Positions 22,870 to 35,240 of a stretch of 64,000 nucleotides of DNA are shown one piece after another (position 1 is the stretch's first letter; the number at the start of each line of letters is the position of its first letter). The translations under genes and the position numbers were made by a program. The notes beneath the pieces are model-generated. The model saw only the letters and a program-made list of their open reading frames with translations. It was not told where the DNA came from and made no database searches. The DNA comes from Trichobilharzia regenti (Eukaryota > Platyhelminthes > Trematoda > Strigeidida > Schistosomatidae): positions 122,589,842-122,653,841 of the forward strand of contig OX235270.1 of assembly GCA_944472135.2 (NCBI GenBank). Direction: 5' to 3'.

Positions 22870-24840
22870 AGAGTAATACATCTCTCTTGTTATCACTGTC
22901 TGCTTATCTCATACATCCTGACAGTATCAAGCAGGTAGTAGCAGAAAGGAGATTTCCTGCTAATCTCAATGAATATGTGCTCAACTATTCTTCTGTCACT
23001 TTTTATGAAACTGAACTACAAGCTCTATCACTGGGCCCCAAGTTTTTAACAGTGCGTCCAAAGTCAACAGATTGAACACTAAAGTGTAGTTCGAAAATAT
23101 CAGCTAGACCAATGATCTCACCTCAGGAATTACAACATTTCAAATCCACAATTCTTGACTACTGCCATCAGTTAACTAATTCAAAACCTAACTCGAATAA
23201 TCTTCAGACCAAGGAGGATATAGACCAACTTAAAGAATTATAGAAGAATGATGATGTTATCACACGCCACCCAGACAAAGGTGGGAGTGTTGTAGTGACG
23301 AGTCGCCAAGATTATAACGATAAAATTTCTGATTCTTTCCGACTAGGGGAAATTCACCAATCCCGATGGTGAAACCAACAAGACACATCTAGTCGACAAC
23401 CGACTGACAGACGTTCGAAAGAACATGAGAAAAAAATCCGTAATCTCGTCAGATCTACACGAATGCATCCGACCAGTAGGCTAGGAAAATTCACCAGATA
23501 GGATTATTCCCCCGTCTAATTCTCGATATGGCGGGTTTTTCTTATCATCGAATTGCTAAGTGGCTAGAGGGAATACTGGAAACAGCTAGAAGGCAAGTAT
23601 CTAAGTTTTCCATTGGTGCTACAGTTAAACTTATTGAGAGTATTGAAGATTTACCAGAGTACCTCTCATGGAAACTGTTTGTTATATATGTAACTATATT
23701 GATGCCAATAGTTTAGACGCAGCATTGTCGACTATGTGCCCCAAAAAAATTATTGAGACTCACGGTGAATGTTCAGTTCACTTTCAAAGATAAGATTTTT
23801 AGACAGATGGATGGTATTGTGATGAGATCACTAATGGGTCCTTTGCTGGCTTATTGTTTTATGGCAAAGCTCGAAAACTCTCAACTTAGTCAAACCATCG
23901 GTCATTTTGACATTTATAGCAGATACGTAGATGACACTTTCTTTATCTGCGATAAGAACGTAATTCTTGATGATGCCTTGTTTGCTTTCAACAACTGCCA
24001 ATCCTCTCTGCAGTTCGCCAGAGAAAAGGAATCTGAACTAAGCATTTTCTTTCTTGATTTGTGCCTTAGAAGACTCAATGACGGATTTCTCAAACGATCC
24101 ATCCACTGGAGACGAATATGGAATGGAAAAATAACTAATTTATAGTTGGGTGCCTACCTCCAGGAAAAGGAACTTAATTCATTTGCTGTGCTTTAGGATA
24201 AGAAACATTGGTAGAGCAGAACGATTTGACTCGGAATTCGGCTTTCTAAAAGCCATGCTAGCAGAAAACGATTACCCGAATTGATTTATCAACATTAACA
24301 CGAAAGATAGGCAGTCTAAACTGGTCACCAACTCAATTCCAAAGAAAGCCTTATTCATGAACTTGAAATTCAAAAGTGATCAAGCTTCAGATATGCTAGT
24401 AAACTACCTCTTTAAATCAGTCAGTAAGACATTCTTTACCGGAAAATCCCAACTGACGTCCACCAGCCTCAAGTTGCACATTGTCTCTGTAAAAGACAAG
24501 CTCCGTCGTCTGACTCCCTCTATGTGCAGCTATTAGCTCACCTGCACTTATGGAGCAAAGTGCATTAACCGCAGCCAGAGAACGCTTTCCACACAGGTAT
24601 GAGAACATATTCCAGCATGGTTTTATAGAAAGAAAGGAAGGATGTGCGAAGCTCTATTCTACGACACTTGATCGACTTCTGTCACCCTTCCAACCCTGAT
24701 CATGTTTTTAAGATCACCTATCTAATCCATACTAACTTGTCACGTTTTCTTCGTTACAAACTTATCCAGACAGTGAATTCCTTGTACATTCATGAATATT
24801 AAACCAGACCCTTAAGTACAAAAGGAGTGTGTATAATGCC
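22870..24840 (+). mobile_element. Decayed PLE lineage A in the palindrome spacer, head-to-head with the minus-strand copy
   Basis: In order on the plus strand: ELQALSLGPKFLTVRPKSTD (22887-23075), HPDKGGSVVVTSRQDYNDKI (about 23270), YHRIAKWLEGILETARRQVS (23528-23716), then RT motifs KIFRQMDGIVMRSLMGPLLA and RYVDDTFFICDKN (23753-24145; catalytic YVDD intact). The linker NSIPKKALFMNLKFKSDQAS and an eroded GIY-YIG region (YGAKCINR, EHIPAWF) follow to about 24700. There are multiple frameshifts and stops. Confidence 0.88.
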
Positions 24841-25419
24841 TGCTTCTGCCTTGGCCGTAGAGGGATAGACATTTGATTATTTATTTCGTTTATTTAGTTA
24901 ACCTATACGGCTTAACTACATTACTACGTTTGTTATTAGTACTATAACTATTCTCACTGTGAATTGTTTCCACTTGTCCCACTTTTCATTCTATATCCAA
25001 AAAATTCTGAAATGTTGAATTCCATCTTATCAAATTTCGAAGCATGATGCATACAGTTTAAGATTAACCGACTACCCCTATAATTAAACACCCGTTTCCA
25101 AAATCTATGCATCTTATAAATTATTCTGTATATTACACTAAGTGTTTTGACACTGGACATTTAACTGTGATTATAATCTAAGATATTTTAATTTTATTTC
25201 ACACCATTATTATTTCATTTGTTCACACATTTGATTCACTTCCCTCAGCGGATATTATTTATTAAAAACAATATAAATATGATTGTAAAGTTTGATAGTT
25301 AATAGGTGGAAAAGAGTTTCTATGCTAAAAATTGTGTTCTTTACGTTACAAAGATATGCCCAACCATAAACCTTGAAAGTGAACAAGTGATTATTTCACA
25401 GCCCACAATATATACAAAA

Positions 25420-25445
25420 TCACGTGTGTGTGTGTGTGTGGACAC
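25420..25445. repeat. (GT)n microsatellite
   Basis: A GT run in the right arm, mirrored by the CA run at 21048-21063 in the left arm. Confidence 0.85.
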
Positions 25446-27679
25446 ACATACATAGGGAGGAATAATCGTGTTTCACATGTTGGGGGTGGGTGGTAGAGCA
25501 CATTCCTAAACAGTTAGAAAAACAAATACACTTTGAAAAATCGATAGACGCAGGTGTCAGACTACCAACTCCGTCTATAGCCAAACACCTAATCGATATG
25601 GACCACACGACTGATGTCGATACAGCTTTTAAGGTTATTTATAAAAAAGCGGTCAAGGAGGCTAAATGAAATACTCTGAGGCGATAGCTATTGGTAAACT
25701 GAAGTCTGTGTGTACCGAAACAATTTGTTATAACTCCTAGTCTACCTTTGTAATCCTTATTTGATTTTATAGCCAAAGATGATGTTAATTATTCCTATTA
25801 TTCTCAAATCCTTGAATACTTGAAAAGTAAATGTGTATTCAGATTTCTCGAAATGTTTTGCGCAAATACACCACACTTTGCAGATAATCTCGCTCTTCTA
25901 ACAATAAGATTCGGAAATCCTGGTATTTTAGGGGATGGTTGGCTCAAGGTATCAGTAATAGTATTGCAATGTTTCCGTTGGTTTTCTTCTGATTGGTCGA
26001 GTTATAAGAAAGGAGGTTACTGTGAGGAGCCAGACTAATTACGAAGAAGAGGTGGAGGATGCTAAGTCTATCATTCACTAATCAATTCAGATAGAAAGAG
26101 TTACAACAAGCTGATAAACGTCTAACTGTTTTGATTCAATGTGGTTTTTTCAGCACTTACGCACTCAATGTCAGCTACACAAGAATATAAGCATGTATCA
26201 GACAGAGGAGTAGCACCGTGTTTTCTTAGTCTTCGTTAGATTTGCCAAGTTCGTACCTTATTTACGATAACCAGTATTTTGGCGCAACAGATGTAGGCTT
26301 ATTTAGTATAGTTAGCTTCAAGGTACTTAATTGTAGGAGCACGACTGTTCAGAATACCTTTTTTAACTCTTTATTTGATTTAGTATTTATCTATATAGCA
26401 CAGAGAGAGGATTTTATCGAGGATGACTTTCTGTATTTTGAAAATGTTTCATAATTCAGGCTAAAACTGAATTCCATTTTCGGATTTTTCAGAGATGCTT
26501 TCTTTAAGAAATCAACATAATTGAGCAGCTTATTGTTATATTCTGAACCTTTTTAACGAATAGCGCATAAAATCACCGATTGAAACTAAGACTCCAAATT
26601 GAACACTTAAGTTGAATGGTAACTTGCACGTATTTTAACTGTGTGGATTCACGCTTCGTCGTCTCACTTTCATGGACTCAGCAGGAAGTGAATCAGGCTA
26701 AAACCTGCCTTATGCTGAATAAAAAACATTTTAGCTTTTGTGAAGTGAACAGAAATTCATTAGCTCTTGCCCTCTTGAATCTGACTATTTGTTTGAGCAC
26801 ACAATCCAGTAGGATCTGAATATGAAGTGAAAGGAGTATTATTCGCGAAAATAGTTGAATACTCGGGTAAAGGATGGGTGAAACTTTAAAGCTAATCGAA
26901 AATTCGGTAGGAATGCTTGAAAGAGATCTGAAATGTTTCTTTTGGGATGTTTTGTACTTGATCTTCAAATAATACAAGGCTGTGCGTGCAACGTGATGAA
27001 GCATATAATCAGTAGACTATATAGCTCGATAAGCAAAATTAAACTCCTCCCAATTATCAGAAATCTCACCAAGCTGTTTACTTCCTCTGGCTTTTTGCCT
27101 GTTTTGTGTATCAACAAACCTGTTTCGGCATGGTGGATTATTTTAAATCAGAAGCTTACGCAGTTTGCCAAAAAAATCACTACTCAACCCGAATAATTAT
27201 AATATGGTACAGTAAAAAAAATGAAGACGACTCTTAACTACTGATTAAATCATTGAGTAGTATAATGTGATAAACATTCTTTTCAAACCTAGCAAAGGAT
27301 TAGATTATATCACACGTCAGTTTCGGGTGAACAGACAACCTGTATTAAAAATTGGCTTTATAAGTTAATGTGCATAGAAAAATAAATATCGACAATTTCT
27401 CCGTAACAATGAAAGGATCTGTAGGGTGTTGTGTTCTCATTTAGGTGTGGATGAAATTTCAGGGAAATATTCACAAATCGTGCATTTTTCGTGTAAATAT
27501 TAATTCGAGATAAATATTTCTTGGAGAAAAATACGTGACTGAATAATATGTTTACTAAATATGAATATTTTAAAATCACGCTGAACTTGTTATGTATTTT
27601 TCATTGCGTGACAATCGTGTGATACTTAAGTTAGCAGAAAATGGTCAGCATTATGGAAGTCCAGATAGAAAAAGAACAA

Positions 27680-27862
27680 ACATTGGATCGGGTCACAGTG
27701 GCTTAATAGTCTACGAGCTCGCCTTGAATCAAGGAGGTCATGGGTTCGAACCCTGGTGGGTGCGTACTGATGAAGAGTTGCAAACTAGGACGAGACAGCT
27801 GTACGGTACTCTCAGGTTTTTCAATGGTTCTCTAACCAATGTCAGCTCATGATGAAATCCTG
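27680..27862 (+). repeat. SINE type 1 in right arm
   Basis: Same element as 18623-18803, in inverted orientation. Head GGATCGGGTCACAGTGGCTT, B box GGGTTCGAACCC, CTGATGA present, GAAAC mutated to GAGAC. Confidence 0.85.
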
Positions 27863-29319
27863 TAACAAAATAACTGTTAATGATGATGGAATTGAGAAAT
27901 CAGTAAATCAAATATCAGAACTTTCAGCTGTGAATTTTCAGAATAATCGTAGATTGAATGCATCTGTCACTGTAATGTATCCTGCTGCGCCATCACTAGT
28001 AGTCTACAATAGCTCAGAGTAATAAATCCAGATGTGAGACGGTGTCATGTTAACTACACTCGCATTTACTCGTCTACCTGTACTTACAGTAACATGTAAT
28101 AATAATGATTTGCTTTATTCCAAAACAGTACTTGCGATACAGAATGGAATTCTCAGCATTTTACTACAATATTGCATCCAGTGGGTACATTAACAGTAAA
28201 TAAAATTCTACATAGATTAAGGTAATCTCAGTTCGTTTTGACAACAACAATGTGGGAAGAACAGAGATGATATAGACGACATCATCACTTTCAGGACACC
28301 TGCCTGTGTGCTGAATACATAGAGCAGTAATACTATGATATATAGGAGCAGTAGTAATCTAGCGTCTGAAGCCTGATCTATACATGTAAAAGTATGTTGT
28401 GCTCCACTTTGTGTTGCCGTCCATTATATTTTATTATATAGCAATCTTGTTTCTTAATTTATCGTTTACCGCTTAAACGTTTTCTCACCCCTTGTCATAT
28501 TTTAACTGTCCTGTCCACCACCTTTTTCTTTTGGTGCAAAGAGGTTCATCGTGCTGAAGTTTCTGTAGCAATTTTGTTTACAAGGTGGGGTTGCTAGCCT
28601 CACGCCTGAGAAAGGAATAGTTACATAAGATAATGTTTAGAGAGTAGCGACCTTTTGGGTTGCTCCTCTTAAAATCAGATAACAAGGGATAAAACAACCA
28701 CCACCTTGAATCCTAGTCACACATTATGAGTATTATGATTGAAACAATTAGTCCCCTATTGTGAATTCTGAGAAAACAATGAGAAGATGTAATTCATCTG
28801 AATCGTTCAGTGTACTTGAGCACAACATGTCGAACAATCTGATCACCTACTTACTTGTCACAGAAATATATATGTATATGTGAAAATGGTAAAGCGTTAA
28901 GGTGTGAAAGAATAGACACAGATCAATTTAATAGGCCATATTGAAGGTCGAAACTACAATGGAGATCAATAAACCAAAGAAGAAAGCTGATAGTATACCT
29001 GTCATGGTGTCAAAACAAAATTTACCAAGGAAGGTTCAGTGTGATGACAAATTGTTTTTCCTCGTCGTTAGGGGCTCTGTTTCCACTATTAATATATTCA
29101 TGGGATTCCATTTGCGTTTATCCCTTAATGGACTCAGGAGTCACTATTCAACTTGTATTGCGCAAATACACTACGCGATTCAGATGAATCACATCTTCTT
29201 GATATTTTTGTTGAATTATTTTTTTTTGTCAGATTTTTTGTAAGTCATCTGTTAATTTATTGATCATTTTTGATTTTGTATGTACTGAGTAATCAGATCA
29301 TGAACTGCGTCGTTTTCTG

Positions 29320-29321
<2 letters not shown>

Positions 29322-29367
<46 letters not shown>
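29322..29367. repeat. (TA)n microsatellite
   Basis: About 45 bp of TA repeats between the palindrome edge and the following PLE. Confidence 0.95.
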
Positions 29368-29371
<4 letters not shown>

Positions 29372-29397
29372 TGACATGTAAATGTGGAAATACTTAT

Positions 29398-30820
29398 TTG
29401 AGAGGTTCACTAAAGCCAAGCATCGACAATTTGCGACTGTATAAAAGATACGTGGATGACATTTTCATTATTTGTGACAACAACAACGACCCCAATCTGC
29501 TGCTGAAGACATTTAACAATTGCCATCCAGCAATAAAATTCACTCTTGAAATGGAAAACGAGTCAAAAATTCCGTTTCTTGATGTGGAACTGACAAGAAG
29601 AGCTGATGGGAGCCTAAGAAGATCAATCCATAGAAAACCTACGTGGAATGGTCAACTAACAAGCTTCTATAGCTGGGTGCCCATTCAACAAAAGCGAAAC
29701 TTAATTAAATCACTTGCTACCCGCATCCGACGCATCTGTAGTCCCGACGTTCTGGAAACAGAATTAGATATTCTGAGAGAAATATTCATCCAAAATGGAT
29801 ACCCAATAAGATTTATCGACAAAAATATGAAACCAATAATTCGGAAAAACGAAACTTTAACTGTGCCTAAAAAGAAAATCTACATGAATTTGGATTTCAA
29901 GGGAGATTTAGCAAGCGATATTCTCAAGAGAAGGATCACATCATCTCTGAGAAGAACGTTCTTTGCAGCAACGCTACGAATAGTGTTCTCCAGTCGCCCA
30001 CTGATCTGCAGAAGCCTCAAGGACAAGATCCCGCATCTGGCCACTTCTATGTGCATATACCAGTTCACCTGCTGCTGTGGAGCCAGGTACATCGGTCGTT
30101 CGACGCGCATCCTGTCCAAGAGAATTCAAGAACATTATCCAGCATGGTTGCGAAAAGGCAATACTGGTGCAATAAGGAGTGCGATAATTGAACACCTGGT
30201 CAACACTGATCATTGCATTTCAACGAACGCCTCCTTCAAAGTAATCTACAGAGTCAAGAATAACATATCAAAGGCAATACGGTTTCGTCTCCTTTGCATC
30301 GCTGAAGCTCTGGCCATTCACATGGAAAAACCGGAGCTGTGCATACAAAAGAAGATTACTCAACCACTTCTACTCTCATGGTAACAATGTTTTGATTTGT
30401 TTTGAGCTTTTATTTTTATTTTGATGACTTAATTTTGTTTCTTTGCCTGTTCCTTAATTGCTTATAATTCTTGTATTCACTTAAATCTCTTACATAGTTT
30501 CGTATTATCTACTTTGTTTCTATGTGCATCCTGAGTAAAACTCACTCATCAAACTATTCATATTATTATTGCATAACTTCTTTTAACAACTGTTTGTGAC
30601 AACTCATCATTTTTTTACTACCCTAGTTTCATTAGCACTTAATTTTCTTGACCTGTATTACCAACTTTCACTTGTTTAGTTAAAAGTAACCTTAACCAAT
30701 TGTAACTTTGTTTGACAAACTTAATGTCCACATACATACAAAACAATGCATATATATTTGCGATTGTACAGCTAAGAAAATGAATTCGCCGAAAAGAGAC
30801 TCTTCGCTGATCTACGTGTT
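29398..30820 (+). mobile_element. PLE lineage A, 5'-truncated but with an intact 328-codon frame
   Basis: The longest uninterrupted coding region in the window (29398-30384). It starts inside the RT palm just before RYVDDIFIICDNN (catalytic YVDD intact) and continues through KFTLEMENESKIPFLDVELT and RRSIHRKPTWNGQL. The linker MNLDFKGDLASDIL, the CCCGARYIGR loop and GIY-YIG core, EHYPAWLRKGN, EHLVNTDHCI and a tail ending LLLSW follow. PLE proteins copy their RNA and nick target DNA with this endonuclease. The RT fingers and N-terminus are missing, so it cannot be autonomous here. The 3' UTR and a lineage-A terminal repeat (about 30760-30820) follow. The absence of stops suggests a recent insertion. 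Confidence 0.93.
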
Positions 30821-30837
30821 TTGTTTTCATTATTTTT

Positions 30838-31070
30838 TTTTCACATCTGCAGTGGAACATAGGGCTTCAAGCTCAAGGTTTGAAGTTTCGTTAGCAGTGG
30901 TGTTTCTTTTTACAGGATGGGGTTGCTAGCCTCATGCCCAATCCTCCTCTTTACCAGCTTTACTTCTGGCTGAGTGAGGTAAAGGAGTGAGTCGGCCGCG
31001 GTTCGAATCCCGGACCATGTGCATAGTCGGCGGGCGTCCTAACCGCTATTCCACCGACGCACAAAAGCGC
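30838..31070 (-). repeat. SINE type 2
   Basis: On the minus strand, the head GCGTCGGTGGAATAGCGGTT with B box GGATTCGAACC-like (GGGATTCGAACCGC), the conserved CTCACTCAGCCAGAAGTAAAG body, and a 3' end GCCCTATGTTCCACTG with an A-rich tail. It overlaps the end of the preceding PLE terminal repeat. Confidence 0.8.
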
Positions 31071-31391
31071 TCCCGAGCCGGGAGTGGAACCTGGGCCGCC
31101 TGGGTGAAATCCAGGAATCCTAGCAGACATATCTCTCGACAAGGATATCTTAAACCATTACATTCTTTACACATTTTCAATACAATAAGTATGTGTACGT
31201 TTTACAGCACACCAGATAAAACTGAATTCAATTCACTCCACAATCTTTATTGTTCTTGTTCCTCAAAAATTTATAAAGACAACTAAAGGGTATGGAATTA
31301 TTCTAAAAAAGTAATAATAAGAAAATACATGCATGGAAAACAGATTACTCAGGTTTTGATTCTTGTCTCTGTTGTTATTAATTCTTATTGT

Positions 31392-31607
31392 TTAGACGCT
31401 ATCTGCAATGCTTAACAGTTCACATGTTCTCTGCCTAAACCACTTTCTTACTTCTTTCTTCTCAACAATTGACGATGGTTGTTTCAGTGAACAGTTCGAG
31501 TAATAACCACCAGATTTTAAGTTATTTGACAAAACAGTGAATAGTGTTGTTTGTGCACCTTGCCAGGGATTCATGTAAAATGGTTTCGTCAACTTGATGA
31601 ATATTTT
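31392..31607 (-). CDS. SDR-2 exon 3 (C-terminal exon)
   Basis: On the minus strand this exon follows the acceptor TTTTGTGTAG and opens in phase 0. It reads KIFIKLTKPF, NPWQGAQTTLFTVLSNNLKS, GGYYSNCSLKQPSS, RKWFRQRTCELLS and a stop at 31392-31394. Its length (216 bp) equals that of SDR-3 exon 3. It is intact and conserved relative to the paralogues, which suggests that either the frameshift in exon 2 is recent or the frameshift is a sequencing error. Confidence 0.88.
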   Translation of the reverse strand, partial: KIFIKLTKPFYMNPWQGAQTTLFTVLSNNLKSGGYYSNCSLKQPSSIVEKKEVRKWFRQRTCELLSIADSV

Positions 31608-31739
31608 CTACACAAAATATTTTTAAAAAAAAACAATCGCATAAAACAATGAATAAATTTGATGCAGTGTTCATTTTTACTTCAAATTTTAATAAATCAA
31701 CCATTCAGAAGGATGATCAGTTGTGCTGTGAATGAGAAC

Positions 31740-32270
31740 GACATAGAACAAAAGCCGGAAAGCCAAACACATCACCGTGGGACAAAAGCCCATCTTCACT
31801 GAACTTGATTTTAAAGGCGACAATATAGCAGCATTAGTCAACAGAAGATTGAGTACGTCACTAGCTAGAGCGTATCCTGCAGCTAAGTTGATTCCCGTTT
31901 ATTGGACGACATGCTCCTTGGTGCAATCAAAAGTCAATAGATACCCTTCTGATGTTAATTCTAACTACGTATACAAATTTGCATGCAGCTGAGATCGCAG
32001 TTACATTTGGAAAACAGAAGGAAAGGTGCACCTCCGAGTTTCTGAACATGTATCAAAAGGCCTACGTCTCAAAGGAAAAAAACATTTGCCATTGTCAGAC
32101 ATCTTATCAATATGAGACAGGGGTGAATATTACTAAATCGTCTGAAATCACCAATAGACAGAATATCTCAATTCTCTCCTCAGTTATGCCAAAACAATCT
32201 CTATTAAACACATGAAACCCAATATAAGTGTTCAAAAAGAAGCCGTAATCAGACTTTTCTTGCCCTAGCA
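31740..32270 (+). mobile_element. PLE relic (divergent GIY-YIG end), antisense to SDR-2
   Basis: QKPIFTELDFKGDNIAALVN opens a PLE linker-endonuclease fragment, followed by NYVYKFACS, a stop in place of Cys, DRSYI (expected SYIG), LRVSEHVSKGLR and SIKHMKPNISVQKEAVIR. It belongs to a third, divergent subfamily of the CxCG type. The frames are broken after 31992. Confidence 0.75.
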
Positions 32271-33135
32271 ACTGGCTGTCTTTACTCGCTCATTTGGCTA
32301 CGTAATCTTAGGCTTTAACCACTCTCTCCTTTGATATAATGAAACTTGTTTCTATGATTCAACCTGGACTCACGAGACTGTTACTCATTTCACTAGTTAC
32401 GCATCATCTTATTCACCCCTTGTCTCGATTACTTAACTCTTTTGCCATTGTATCTAGCCTCTTATTTTTGTTTAAATAAACTTGAATATATTAAACACTG
32501 TTTTGTACATTAATGTGACAGTTTATTTAGGCTATACACAGCTGATGAAAAGCCAACAAAATAAATGATGTTGATATCTTGTTCTGCGCAGACTGTTGTT
32601 TATGCTTTATCCTAGGGCGTAACACCTAGGATATTATTCAGCATCCAGAAGTAATATTCGTCAAATGGGATTTAAATGTTTAGATTTTTGAGTCTCGGAT
32701 TAGTTTACAGTCCAAAGATACTACTTATGAAGTGAATAATAAGGTATTTAATCGCAAACATTTGATTTTCACCAATCAAATGAAGAGATGGCCATACCCT
32801 TTAAGAAATTGTTTAGTGTTGACGTTTTCGACGTAGTGAACAAAATATTTAAACGTAGGTTACGCGTCCATTGACTGTCAATAAAAAGGCGTATGTGCAG
32901 TCTCGATGAAATTGATATCTTCACTGAGATTTGAACCTGCACCACGCAGTATTTTAGTCGGAGAGGTTACTACTAAATTACTAGGCGGTATAAATGACGT
33001 CAAATGATAATCTTTAAATTTTACTGAAATTAATTCAAGCCTGGAGAGGAAAGGCAAAGAAACGGATCAACTTCAACAGGAGTGAAGTTATGCTCAAAGT
33101 TTAAACACTAGAACCTGGATGCATACTTTTTAATG
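32271..33135. other. No supported feature (within SDR-2 intron 2)
   Basis: AT-rich sequence with no recognisable repeat or gene. Confidence 0.45.
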
Positions 33136-33159
33136 TATATATATATATATATATATTGA

Positions 33160-33345
33160 AGTCACATTATTGTTATTATTCCTCCAGGGTTTTGAGTGGA
33201 ACATAGGGCTTCAGCAGGGCATATCTTCGCTACCTCCTGTTCCCTGCAGTCCTCTTTAGCTAGTTCCACAATTACGCATAAGCCTCCATTTCCTCCTCGC
33301 ATGATCTCCTCCATTTAGGGTGCTAAAACTCTTCTCAATTTCTTA
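33160..33345 (-). mobile_element. LINE 3' fragment
   Basis: The plus-strand text (TTATTGTTATTATT, then GAACATAGGGCTTCAGC) is the reverse complement of the AAT-rich 3' end of the LINE family seen at 60053-60560. Only the last ~180 bp remain. Confidence 0.65.
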
Positions 33346-33438
33346 AGTACTACTACTACTACTACAATTCAACAAATGTTTGTAAATATGGGAAAGAAAT
33401 GCCCTGGTCACAGTTAAGTCACAGACAAACAAACCTAC

Positions 33439-33905
33439 AAGTGGCAAGTAAGTTGTATCTCGATCAAGTTCCGTCTTCACTGCTCCAGGATGTAGACTAA
33501 CCACAGTGACTCCAGTCCGTGCATTGCTTCGCCTAATTCAGTAGCATGTAAGACATTGGCTAACTTTGACTGACAGTAAGCTTTCAATTCACCATATTCA
33601 CTTTCTTGAAGTTGTAAATCCGGCCTGCTGATACGACCAGCATAATGCGCCATAGATGACACATTTATTATACGCGATGGAGCTGAAAGTTTTATCAGCG
33701 GTAACAATAATTCTGTTAACAGAAAAGGTCCAAAATAGTTAACACCCATAGTCATTTCAAAGCCATCAACAGTCTTCTCGTATTTACTGTGGGCTAGACC
33801 AGCATTATTAATCAGTATTTCCAGGTTTGTATATGCGTTATTAATTCTTCTTGCAAAATTGTAAATTGATTCTAAAGAAGCCAAATCCAGATGTTCGATA
33901 ATTAA
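33439..33905 (-). pseudogene. SDR-2 exon 2 with a 1-nt frameshift
   Basis: On the minus strand, after the acceptor ATTCTTTAG, the exon reads LIIEHLDLASLESIYNFARR, INNAG, MGVNYFGPFLLTELLLPLI, the catalytic Ser in INVSSMAH and the YxxxK pair in AYCQSKLANV, then ATELGEAMH. There the frame breaks. One frame over it resumes as TGVTVVSLHPGAVKTELDRD up to TTYLPL and a donor GTAGGT. The exon is 467 bp against 468 in SDR-3, which fits loss of one base near 33537. It is labelled pseudogene because of the shift, but exons 1 and 3 are intact, so a sequencing error is possible. Confidence 0.8.
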
Positions 33906-35019
33906 CTAAAGAATAAATTTTAAAAACAATGACAGAAAGGTAATTTTAAACATCTTTTATTTGACCTTGGATTATCAATTTATCATTAAGATTGCAAGAA
34001 TCTTGCAAGTTTAATTATTCACCACAGCAACTCCATTAAAAATGGTTCTGTTTGAAAAGCTTTCATTTTCTGAAGTGTTCGATGGTTTCAAACGTCATTG
34101 ACTGATTATTTTACGATTTATTTCATTCTGTTGTAAAGATGTTTTATCACTGGGTATTTTTTTTTAAATCATAGATGAAAGATTGTTATTTAATTCTTGA
34201 TTTGAATGTAGTTATGTGAACTATTCAGTTATATTGCTAAATAGAGAGGTCACTGAAATAAGACTAAAGCTGTATAGAAAGTGATTGCTGCCAGTGTTAA
34301 CACAATATCGTTGAAGATTTTAATTTCCCGTTATATAAAAATATTCCATTCTCATAAATTTAAGAGAATTAATTCCACTTTCTTGACCAGGTAGAGGACT
34401 ATAGAGAATGTTTTTTACAAACACTGTCAGTGCTCTTAAAAATTTTTTTTATGTGGAGAGGCAGTAATGCATTGAATTAGAAGACATTCACAGCTGAAAA
34501 CTGTTATTCCATAGTGAATGTTCATGTTTTCAGTAGTATCAGTGCTTACAACCGCTAATAAAAATCTAATTTTACACATATCTACAATCAGACTCATTAC
34601 TGAATATGTTCAAAATCGAATCTAATTTGCAGATTTCAAAGGTATCAGAAATTAATCGACATCTTTTCTTTAATCTCATCCCACTGATGTGAGATTACTG
34701 TCACAGTGAGCATAGATTAAGTTTTGATAAGTTGCGTCTAAAGCTACAAATAAAATTACCGTGTTTAGATTTTATCCAAACTTTAGAAGTACATCTATAG
34801 GCTTGTGTAAGCTCATAGTGTGGTGGTGTGATACAGACAATGTGTGCCACTAGTGTTACACTAGTACTAGTTAGTACATGAATGTGAAATAATATAGCAA
34901 ACTACTTAGTGCTGTCATCATTCACATTATAAGTAAAGTATCAATCAAAAGCTTTAACAACCGTTTGAAAACTAACGAACTGTAAAATCTTCATCATGTT
35001 TCCCCCCTGTTTTTTCTTT

Positions 35020-35240
35020 ACGTTTTCCTGTGGGGCATAGGGCTTCAAGCTAGTGGATTGAAGTTTCTATAGCAGTGTTTACTTTTACAGGATGAGGCTG
35101 CTAGCCACATGCCCAACCTTTCGTCTCACTGCCAGCTTCACTACTGGCTTAGCGAGGTAAAGGATTTAGTCGGCCGGTGATCAAACCCCGGACCATGTGC
35201 ATAGTTGGCGAGCGTCCTAACCGCTGTGCCACCGACGCAG
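35020..35240 (-). repeat. SINE type 2
   Basis: On the minus strand, the head TGCGTCGGTGGCACAGCGGT, the CTCGCTAAGCCAGTAGTGAA body, the TTGCTAGCC-type block in inverse, and the GCCCTATGCCCCACAG 3' end. Confidence 0.85.

Larger units (their letters stand above)
25349..29242 (-). repeat. Right arm of the large palindrome
   Basis: The inverted copy of 17241-21138. The inner end (25349) cuts a PLE: its plus-strand C-terminal fragment (about 25430-25740) has no upstream RT part on this side. That suggests this arm is the derived copy and the left arm the source. Small differences from the left arm (for example a 3-nt indel in the SINE head near 27750) argue against a simple assembly mirror. Confidence 0.95.
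31608..33438 (-). other. SDR-2 intron 2
   Basis: A 1831-nt intron. It contains a PLE relic (31740-32270, opposite strand), a TA run (about 33137-33155) and a LINE 3' fragment (33160-33345). Confidence 0.75.
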
